A model generated the notes under the pieces. The model searched no databases. It was not told where the DNA came from and saw nothing but the letters and a program-made list of their open reading frames with translations. A stretch of DNA of 17,341 nt, from assembly GCA_002751075.1 (NCBI GenBank), contig NAOQ01000143.1:112747-130087 (forward strand), in the 5' to 3' direction. Positions 9,779 to 17,341 of this stretch are shown piece by piece. Position numbers and translations under genes: made by a program. The DNA comes from Ichthyophonus hoferi. Taxonomy: Eukaryota > Opisthokonta > Ichthyosporea > Ichthyophonida > Ichthyophonidae. Each line of letters begins with the position of its first letter. The stretch's first letter is position 1.

Positions 9779-9857
9779 TGATATAAGCTATTGAAAAGAT
9801 ATATGGCTTAGTAACGGCAGAGCTATGGTGTTGTTTTAAAGAGGATAAGCCATAGTA

Positions 9858-9918
9858 ATTATTACTACTATAATAATATGATAATAATATAATAATAATA
9901 TAATAATAATATAATGAT
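9858..9918. repeat. TAATAA/ATAATAATAT microsatellite
   Basis: Imperfect trinucleotide TAA/ATA repeat in the convergent intergenic region; open frames through it on the minus strand give Ile/Tyr runs only. Confidence 0.8.
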
Positions 9919-10482
9919 AAAAATGTTCACGTAATCCTTCGCTCGCCTTTCTTGTTGATTTCCAAGCATTGTCTTTAATTATTATTTCTATTACTAGTAC
10001 CATTATTAATACCAGTTGTGCTGTGGCTGCAGCTGCACATAATAATATAATTACATATAATAAAGAATGAAAAAAAAAAAGAAAACCCCCGATGAGAAAA
10101 AATATCTTTGATTGCATGAGCTATCTGCTACTTATTCAATTCCCTCTGCCAGTTATATCCCTTGCATACATACTCATTACAGTATGAAATAGTGATAGCA
10201 AGATAACTTTCAAAAAATGTTTTTAATGTAGATATAGAGTAGAGACACGCAACTTGTTAGTTACCCTTTATCACTGGCCTGAGAGACTAAATTCAAGATA
10301 GAAAAATAGAAGACTGTATTTACAAGATACTGTACATTATGATTATATTATCTACTATTCATTAATACCAAGCGAAAGCCCAACTCGAGAATTAATTGCC
10401 TTTTTATTTAAATATACCTGGTCTAAAACGTAAAAATACAGCTTTTTAAAAAAGTAATCACTCGCTGTTGTAGAGCTATAAT

Positions 10483-10488
10483 TTTATT
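10483..10488 (-). terminator. Polyadenylation signal of FKBP2
   Basis: AATAAA on the minus strand begins 34 bases downstream of the FKBP2 stop codon, a normal distance for a short 3' UTR. It is the only canonical hexamer I noticed close to that stop. Confidence 0.6.
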
Positions 10489-10521
10489 TAATTACAAATA
10501 CATATGCGTGTGTGTGCAAGT

Positions 10522-12770
10522 TTATAATTCAACATGGGGAGCTGAATCATCACTCTTTTTCGGGTTCTTGTCAATGCCCACACACTCCACTTCATAGATC
10601 AGTGTGGCGTCACCTGTGTATAGAGATATATCAGTACAACGGGGTGTAGTGGTGGTAGGTGGGGAGAAGTATATATATATGGATATATGTACGTATGTAT
10701 ATGTAGATAACATTGCCGTATGTATTAGCATTCAGTCATATATGTATACATAAACATAGACACGTCATACTTGGAACCATAGGGGGTACTCCTTTAGATC
10801 CAAAGGCCTCATGTGAGGGGATCTGTGATAAATGTGTGTCAATCTCACTCCCTTTTACCATATCAATCACACACAAGAATAATAAAACACAGAATTTCAT
10901 TACAGTTAATAATATTATTGTTCAATAGGCCCTTCTTCAAGCTTCAAATGACTACATTGAATAACCTCATTATTAATTATATAAAGATAATACATGAGAA
11001 TAAAAAAACACAATAGAGATATCTCAAGAGGATAGAATAGGCAGAAGGCGAGGATGATTAATCGTAAGGTAGGAGAAAGAGAAATGAATTAATGGTAAGA
11101 TAAGATAATAAGAACAGTTCCTTTGGCTACGTGTACCCATCACAGACAAACAGTTCCTTTGGCTACGTATACCCATCACAGACAAACAGTCCTCAAACTT
11201 ACCTTCAACTTCCTCTCCTCTCCAACACACATACCATAGATGCCCTTGTCCAGTCCTGATCAAGATGTCTGGTTAGAAACCACACAGCGTACATGCTAAG
11301 GATTCAAGAGGGAGGCAATAGGCAACAAATGGAGATATAACAAGGATCATGTATAGTATTGAGAGGTAGATATCTAGATATGTATAATTAAGAGTGGAAG
11401 GATTAGAGTAAAGAAACATGGCAAGGGGAACAACAGTGCATGGTAAGAAAGGCCTTTAGTGTGAAAGTATAGCATAAGGTACAGTAATAATATAGAGTAG
11501 GGTAAGATATGAGAAAGCAAGAGAAATCAAAAGAGTGAAGAGATGGAAATAGGTAAAAAAATATCGTGTAAGAGAGGGGGGCATATATTCTATATAGTAG
11601 GTAAGGGGAATACCTTCAATGACATTTTTTTCCCCTAGTACCCAAGTGAAGGGCTCACTCCTCTCTCTAGAGTTATCAAATACCTTGCCATCCACCAGGT
11701 AACCCTGTGATAGAAATGGTTAGCTCGACTTTGTAATATTTATCTATCATTGTGTGTCTAATTATATGTTATCTTACGTAGGTGTACAAATACGTATAAA
11801 AGCGTGCGGACCGTGGTATGCATATTTCTCTCTTTACAACACATACCTACCCTGCTTTATGCCACACCCACCTCCCTCTCTATATATATACTAAACCTAC
11901 CTCGCTATATAAATAAAATTACATATATGAAAACATACATGTTACTGAGTCAACTACAGTTTCCCTTTCCTTCTTCCAGTAGAAGAGGGTAAGAAACGGA
12001 TGCATATTAAAAACTACCAAATCAAAATATAAATAAATATGCGTAGTGGTTATCTATTCAAATGTCGATGATAGTAGAGTGTGGTGAAAGCAATAGTAAG
12101 CTAACCAACTTTATTATCTCACAGTCAGAGCTCTAATAACACACAATAACCCAGTATCTACCTATACCTTATTATAATTATTGCTATGTATATGCATAAG
12201 TTCATCGCATAAATTTATAGGCCAATAAGTATTCATCTATAAGAGCATTGAATCACATGCATAATATAGTTATCGCATGGCTTATTGGCCTATGGGTATT
12301 ACTGATTTATACATTATTTCAAAGGAGAAATGATAGTTCCCACCTCCACTAATAACCAGTTTAAATAAACGCGTTAAACACTAAAAATTGGGTGTACTTT
12401 CCAATTAAACAACAGATTTTGCCAAAAAAATTAATAATAAGAATGTCTTAGCGTATCTATACTCTAGTATGCAAGGGTATACATTAAAACAACCCCTAAT
12501 TCGGTATTCCCTCAATTACAAATGAATATAGATCACAGGGATCGAAACTGTCTCGACTTATTTACAACAGTTAACAGAAGGAGTAATGGCAATAGATTAG
12601 CCCAGTTAGTAGCTTACCTTGTAATGCATAGTTACAGCATCTCCCTTGCTAGCACGAATCTTGCAGTTTTCAACTTTTTTTCTAATACCAATCTGGGTTG
12701 TCTTGAGTTTACCAGCCCCAGAAGCCACGGAGGCAATAGAGAGGAAAAGGAAAGAGTATATCAACCTCAT
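10522..12770 (-). CDS. FKBP2: FKBP2-type (FKBP13) peptidyl-prolyl isomerase of the ER
   Basis: Five exons join in phase: 12770-12618, 11704-11614, 11255-11203, 10822-10771 and 10613-10522; 146 residues, close to human FKBP2 (142). Residues 1-20 are a signal peptide (MRLIYSFLFLSIASVASGAG). The mature part starts KLKTTQIGIRKKVENCKI, close to human KRKLQIGVKKRVDHCPI, and has HYKGYLVDGKVFDNS, NVIEG, GMCVGEERKLKIPS, PP and ATLIYEVE in FKBP order. By FKBP12 numbering, the pocket residues Y26 (Y50), F36 (F60), D37 (D61), F46 (F70), V55 and I56 (V79, I80) are kept; Y82 is F106, F99 is Y123, and the pocket-floor W59 is Leu83. Cys36 and Cys91 match the cysteine pair of FKBP13. The C terminus HVEL is an HDEL/KDEL-like ER retrieval signal (human has RTEL). 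The protein should catalyse prolyl isomerisation in the ER lumen; Leu83 may lower activity or FK506 affinity. Confidence 0.95.
11115..11190. repeat. 36-bp tandem duplication beside an FKBP2 5' splice site
   Basis: Two 36-bp copies start at 11115 and 11151 and differ by a single base (GTGTACC versus GTATACC); a few bases of a third copy begin at 11187. The array lies in FKBP2 intron 3, starting about 7 bases inside the donor at 11197-11202. The near-identity of the copies suggests a recent duplication. Confidence 0.85.
11705..12617 (-). other. FKBP2 intron 1 (913 bp), with a 13-bp inverted repeat
   Basis: The intron is bounded by GTAAGC (donor, 12617-12612) and a CACAG acceptor at 11709-11705. 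It holds an exact inverted repeat, ATAGGCCAATAAG at 12217-12229 and CTTATTGGCCTAT at 12281-12293, with 51 bases between. ATCGCAT also occurs just before each arm (12204-12210 and 12272-12278). No coding content seen. Confidence 0.7.
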
Positions 12771-13947
12771 TTTCTTGCTTGGACGTATCTAAGATAGAAT
12801 GTGTTGTGGTTATAGCGAGCATAGGCCCAATAACTACTAAATGCTACTTCGCAAACAAAAAGCAATGAGTCAGATATTATTGGATAAACGCGTATCCAGT
12901 GAAATTCGTGCATGAGAGCTAGATAATAATTAACACAATTTATTATGTCTGGTGTTCAGCGTAAGTTTAATAAATTTGTATCTTTTATTTTTTATTTTTT
13001 GGTTATTTTTAGTATTATCTGTATAATAATTGATAAAATTGAATAAAAGCATGAGTTATAAGTTATATATATTACCCTGTGAAAATATTCAACGGGCTAG
13101 TAGCAACCACTTATATTATGCATTATAATTGGTGTAGCAACTCAAGTCACAAATAAGGATAACTACAGTCCTCAGACGGAAGAATGACTCTAAGAGGATA
13201 AACTAAACTTCAGGCTGTATAGCTTACCTCTTCAGATCAATTATTTTACCTGAATACTCTAATTTTTAGCGTATAGTCCTACAACGCCATTCCATATTAG
13301 CTATTATATATATTTCTCTCTCGATGATGTCAAATATTAAAAATAGTAATGTGGTATAATTTAAACGAATAAATATACACAAATCCATGTGAGCTATGCA
13401 TAAAGGAAGCCCAAAAGTAAATGTAAAAAATTGCTTTTGTATAAAATTTGGAAAAATGCCATGTTTCCGTATCAACTAAATTTAATTCCATATTTTTATT
13501 TTAGAAAAGTCAAGCATTTTCATATCAGAATATGCTTACTAGCTGATTTGTATTCAATTATAACTATATGCTATATCATTGATTTAGGTAAGCAAGTAAA
13601 TATTTGTATTAATACTTAGTACAGATAAATATAAATAAGTATAAAGAAATATAAATAAGTATATGTAAATTTTACATACATAAAGTTCAAAGTTGATTAT
13701 GAGTGAATTTATAGAAACACGAACTAATCACTATAATTGAATTATCCAATCTGCAAACATATATTAATTATTCTAATTTACCTATCCAATCCAATCGAAC
13801 TATGGCTCATGCATCTATACATAAGCGTATATATACATGTGCACCTTTTGTATAAACAAACATATCTATTATATATTACATATATCAATAGAGAGAGATA
13901 ATTAAATTCGTTTTACGTAATACTCTAAACTTTAGTTGTACGTTAAT
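12771..13947. promoter_or_regulatory. Divergent intergenic promoter region, FKBP2 and UPF0488 genes
   Basis: This 1.18-kb AT-rich interval lies between two divergent start codons and should contain both promoters. The sequence ATAAATAAGTATA occurs in two close direct copies (about 13628-13663). I saw no TATA box at a convincing distance and no coding exon. Confidence 0.55.
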
Positions 13948-16900
13948 ATGGAATCTGAATTGAAAGAAGAATCTGAGGTTAGGACAGAGAGTGAGTTAAG
14001 TAAACAACAAAAGAAAAATAAAAAGAAAAAAGAGGCGGCTAAGAAGAAGAAATTGAGTGGAGCAAAAGACACCATACAATCACAGGACCAACAGAACACA
14101 TGTGAAACAAAGAATAAGGAAGAGGTGGTGATCAAGGAGCCATTGAAGGACACAGTTAAGGGAGAGAAGGTTACTAGCCTTGTAGGTGATGTTGTGAAAG
14201 GGTTATTATTTTGTATATTATGTACCTGTAGATGTCTTGTCTGTGTATGGGCATGTAGGTGTGTTTGTAGTTTTATATCTGACTTTTATTTTTGGAAGCG
14301 CTGTGATTGCTTGGCATGCTTTTTATTTTACTCCAAAAATGTGGTTGTTGTACGCAGTTATACCATTGACAACTTTGTATTGGCATATATATGACTTTGT
14401 AGACACAACAGCCTACAACACATCTCTGTGCTCATTCTATCCTACTTCTCGTATCAAGCCTTTCTTTTTATTTCTTTGCCTTTCTTTGCTTTTTCTACAC
14501 ACTCATTCACACACATACATACACGCATACATACTTGCATACATACATATATTCACTCTTTCCCTCCCTTTCTTTTTCTTTTTCTCCCTATACCAGAGCC
14601 CAGAACAGCAGTATGAAGCCGAACTAGCCTGGTGTTGCCGACAACTGGAGATAGGTCTGACCTTGAAAACATCATCCAAGTATCAACGTATGCTTTTATC
14701 TACCTACTTATCTATGCATACATTTATACCTCTATCTATAACCCTATCTATCTGTCTGTAGGAAGACCAGTCTGTCCTTGCATGCTACGTTATTGTATAT
14801 ATATGGGTTGGTGTGGGTGTTTATATGTATTTATGGGTATTTATATATATATATACATATGATTGTATATGTATGTATTTTTATATCTATTTACATTGTA
14901 ACATATATAAGAATACATCATTTGTGCATTATATAATATAAAATTTTAACTGGGCTAATCACCAAAAACCTTACCTTATATTTCACTATTTTAAGCATAA
15001 GCACCAGCTAATCAAGTCCAATCAATTTTTTATTTACTTAAAATGTATCAAAATAAATTAAAATGTACTAAAATAAATTAAAGGGAACCAATCAAAGGCC
15101 CTCTCTAATACTAGCTGTGGGTTTCTATTGGTGTCTACAGAGGATGCAGCTGACAAAGCCCTGACCACCCTCATGTCTAATAAGGCTAGTATGATCAAGA
15201 AGAGGCAGGTGATGAATAGGATGTTTGGTGACTATCGGGCCAAGATGGTGGAGGAAAAAAAGCAGATGTACGTGGTAGTAACACGGCTATCATTGTTTGT
15301 GTTGTGTCTGTGCATATAGGTAGTGATGGAAGTGTCTGTATATTATGTAGTTAGGTATGTATATGTGTATGTAGGTATAGGTGGTGATGGTAATGGGGGT
15401 TTGCATCTTTGTATATATAAATTTGTATGTGTATAAGTGTACTTATATAGGCTTGTACATGTGCATATCGATATGTGTATGGTATTGCTATGATTGGGAT
15501 TGTATGTATATATGTATGTATGTATAGGTAGTGATGGGAGGAGAGAGTGTGGTAGTCGTAATGGGGTTTTGTGCATATAGGTTTGTACGTGTATATTTAT
15601 ATGTATAGTTACGTAAGTTTGCATATGTGCATATATATGTATGTATGTTATCACTATGATCGTGTTTGTGTTTGTGTGCATGTATATATGGATAGTGATG
15701 GTGGGGGAGAACGTGGTGGCGGTAATGGGTATTTATATATATGTATTTATTTATGTATATATCTATGTATGTCGTGTTGGTAGTGTGATAAAAGAGCCAG
15801 GAGAAAGCAGATAGAGATAACGTTGATATAAATAGTGTTATAGTTAGTATAATACAGTAGAGTATGGTTAAAATAGTATAATGGTATAGTATAGTATAAT
15901 ATAGGATAATATAATAAAGTGTAGTTAGCATAGCTAGTATAGGTGATTGACTGGAAGTCATGCCGTTCGTAGGCAAAAATGGGTCAAGTTATGTAGGCTT
16001 GTATTTCTGTATATGTCGGCTAGGAGTAGGGAATAGATGGGTAGTAAAGGGGTGTATGTGTGTATGCCATATTGTTGTTGTAACAAACTTATTGAAATAG
16101 GGTGTTGAACGTCAGATTGAGTGAGATGCACTTATATATTCTGTAATTGGCTGTGCTCTGGGTCTAATGGTTGCCATGGATACGATTGCAGGCACAAGAA
16201 GGAAGACACCAGTAAGTATACGATTAAGGCTGAGAACATTAAGGATTCATCATCACAGTTCCTTAAGAAGGTATATTCTTCTTCCCCATAAGCTCGGCTA
16301 CTATTTATATCTACCTATCATCTCAGGTCATACATAATACTATTTATTCGTACCAATCATGAGACAATTAATATATCCACCATATGTATCTTTTTAATAC
16401 CATTATGTTTATTGCTTACTCAGTAACACCAATACACACTATATCGTGTTCCTATCAAACACTAACTTTTATATACTCTCTTGCTCTCTCCCTCTACATT
16501 ATAATAGCACATTCATACAGAAAACCAGACCTCTTCAACCCAGAAACCCAAGACAAAGGAGAAACTGGTAAGTAGATAGGGTGTATCTTAAGAGAAAGAC
16601 TATATGCTATATAGGGGGTAAGGGATTGTATATGTTTGGCCTTTGTATGTACCTTGGGCTAGTATAAATGCACGGCTGTATATAATGTATAGACGTATAT
16701 TTCATCCATAAGACCCATGTTGGCCGGATTATACTCAACAGTATGTTAGTATATTGATCGTTATGATTAGTTTGGGGTTCACATGTATATCCAATATCTG
16801 TATTGTATTTTATTATATAGCCTAGTCTCCAATCACTTCCCTTTTTAAAAGTTATAATATCTCCTAGTAGAGATAACAAGTAGCAAGACCATTTTCACCT

Positions 16901-17108
16901 GGTCCTTCACTAGGTTTACATCTGAGATCGCTAGATTGCGCAATAAAAAAGACGCAATAAGATTATCACGTAGTGATAATTTTAATACATACCTATTTTA
17001 TATATACGTGTGTACTGTATGTATGTATGTTCTTACTGACTGTGTATTTCCTTCTTCCCCCTACAGGTTCAGATTGATCGCACAGTGGACTTCCAGTTTG
17101 GTTTCTAA
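13948..17108 (+). CDS. C8orf33: UPF0488 / C8orf33 family protein (DUF4615), 203 residues
   Basis: Six exons join in phase: 13948-14181, 14597-14687, 15141-15267, 16192-16270, 16529-16567 and 17067-17108. The Lys-rich N terminus (residues 19-40, with KKNKKKKEAAKKKK) resembles the basic stretch of human C8orf33 and could be a nuclear or nucleolar signal. The core reads QYEAELAWCCRQLEIGL (83-99), close to the human ELAWCVEQLELGL, then IKKRQVMNRMFGDYRAKM (127-144), close to human PRKRQLMHSLFGDYRAQM. The end DFQFGF matches the human terminal motif EFRFNFF. Length fits the family. Function is not established; nuclear localisation is suggested by the basic tract. The exon 1 donor is either GTAGGT at 14182 (used here) or GTTACT after 14169, both in phase 0, differing by four residues. 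Exons 4 and 5 have alternative, phase-compatible ends. Confidence 0.88.
14237..14596 (+). other. Intronic open frame in phase with UPF0488 exon 2
   Basis: Starting at ATG 14237 inside intron 1, 120 codons stay open and run in frame into exon 2 at 14597. The reading has hydrophobic, membrane-like stretches (for example VVLYLTFIFGSAVIAW and MWLLYAVIPLTTLYW). T-rich intron sequence favours such codons, so it may be chance. If transcribed with the intron kept, the product would be a membrane-anchored variant. Confidence 0.2.
15041..15080. repeat. 20-bp tandem duplication in UPF0488 intron 2
   Basis: AAATGTATCAAAATAAATTA at 15041-15060 is followed immediately by a copy at 15061-15080 that differs at two adjacent bases (TC to CT). 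Confidence 0.8.
15316..15770. repeat. Degenerate GT-rich minisatellite, about 150-165-bp unit
   Basis: Three blocks begin ATAGGTGGTGATGG (15377), ATAGGTAGTGATGG (15524) and ATGGATAGTGATGG (15688), spaced 147 and 164 bases, each followed by a GGTAATGGG-type and TATGT-rich stretch. A short fourth start lies at about 15316. It occupies much of intron 3 (15268-16191), the remainder of which holds nothing I recognise. Confidence 0.7.
16929..16980 (+). repeat. Dispersed repeat copy B with adjacent hairpin
   Basis: CGCTAGATTGCG at 16929-16940 matches copy A at 5089. Its right end is a hairpin: ATTATCAC (16962-16969), loop GTA, GTGATAAT (16973-16980). It lies in the last intron (16568-17066) of the UPF0488 gene. 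The layout would fit a small non-autonomous element, but no terminal repeats or target-site duplications were established. Confidence 0.45.
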
Positions 17109-17112
17109 TAAA
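17107..17112 (+). terminator. Polyadenylation signal overlapping the UPF0488 stop codon
   Basis: AATAAA starts at the second base of the TAA stop codon (17106-17108). Cleavage 10-30 bases later would give an extremely short 3' UTR; a TTCTGTTCTTG stretch follows at about 17122 and could be the downstream element. Confidence 0.6.
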
Positions 17113-17341
17113 GGTTAAAGCCTTCTGTTCTTGCGGTCACACCACCCTTTCTCTCCTTAAATTTTTAATGTTTAATTTTTAATGGGTTTCAGAAGTTTAG
17201 GGTTGCTAGTCTACTAAAATAGCCCTCTAAGCAACAATCGTTCAATGATAAATGGTATACATATAGATCGCTATGGATAGTGGTAGAATATGAGATAGAG
17301 CGTATATGGAGGCCGTCTATTGAGCCTCTGAAAGCCGTATT
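17113..17341. other. 3' flank, no supported gene
   Basis: The end of the window holds a short TTTTTAATG duplication (about 17161-17185) and a minus-strand frame open from 17341 to a TGA at 17189-17191. That frame could be the end of a convergent gene, but there is no recognisable domain to support it. Confidence 0.3.

Larger units (their letters stand above)
8680..10521. other. Convergent intergenic region, RAP and FKBP2 3' flanks
   Basis: Both flanking genes end here. AATAAA occurs at 9070-9075 on the plus strand, about 390 bases after the RAP stop, and is a possible but distant poly(A) signal. A diverged 30-35-bp direct repeat is spaced exactly 120 bp (from 8773 and 8893). A TAATAA-type tract runs through 9858-9918. 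A plus-strand open frame at 9102-9347 has no ATG start and no recognisable domain. A minus-strand gag-like fragment is listed separately. Otherwise I see nothing in it. Confidence 0.5.

Noticed and set aside
9836-10117. 93-residue minus-strand frame with a signal-like start
   Set aside because: Half of it is the TAATAA microsatellite and poly-T derived Phe; remaining stretch has no recognisable domain.
11115-11190. 36-bp repeats as a CRISPR array
   Set aside because: The copies are directly contiguous with no spacers and sit in a eukaryotic intron; a tandem duplication.
12522-12797. 91-residue plus-strand frame
   Set aside because: It is the antisense shadow of FKBP2 exon 1, whose signal peptide and FKBP match are clear on the minus strand.
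17189-17341. Minus-strand frame open to the right edge as a partial convergent gene
   Set aside because: Only 50 codons, no motif; noted in the flank entry but not called.

Overview
The window looks like nuclear DNA of an AT-rich, intron-bearing eukaryote. Three of its four genes are split by GT-AG introns, intergenic and intronic DNA is full of simple repeats, and there is no operon structure. The combination of a BRPF-type (EPL1-module) chromatin protein, an ER FKBP2 ending in HVEL and a UPF0488/C8orf33 homologue points to an opisthokont, perhaps a unicellular holozoan such as an ichthyosporean. That placement is inference: the large HPR/RAP-type mitochondrial protein would also suit other protist groups.

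Layout from left to right. (1) Positions 346-4175, minus strand: the 5' portion of a BRPF-like gene, six exons read here, continuing off the left edge; introns filled with ACAT/ACCT, GATAG and 16/48-bp repeats. (2) 4176-5484: AT-rich divergent promoter region with a 22-bp perfect palindrome. (3) 5485-8679, plus: one uninterrupted 1064-residue RAP-domain protein with a probable mitochondrial presequence. (4) 8680-10521: convergent intergenic region, with a weak gag-like retroelement fossil candidate. (5) 10522-12770, minus: five-exon FKBP2, 146 residues, reconstructed completely. (6) 12771-13947: second divergent promoter region. (7) 13948-17108, plus: six-exon UPF0488/C8orf33 homologue, 203 residues. 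(8) 17109-17341: 3' flank.

The four genes show no common pathway: chromatin acetylation scaffold, mitochondrial RNA metabolism, ER folding, and a nuclear protein of unknown role. They alternate -,+,-,+ so that promoters are shared in divergent pairs. The less ordinary points are an internal CCAAT/CRE cluster that could drive a shorter BRPF-like isoform, two phase-compatible splice-site pairs in the UPF0488 gene, an intronless RAP gene among split genes, a Trp-to-Leu change in the FKBP2 pocket, a roughly 45-bp dispersed repeat seen twice, and a 48-bp higher-order satellite. I did not find a clearly new multi-gene system.
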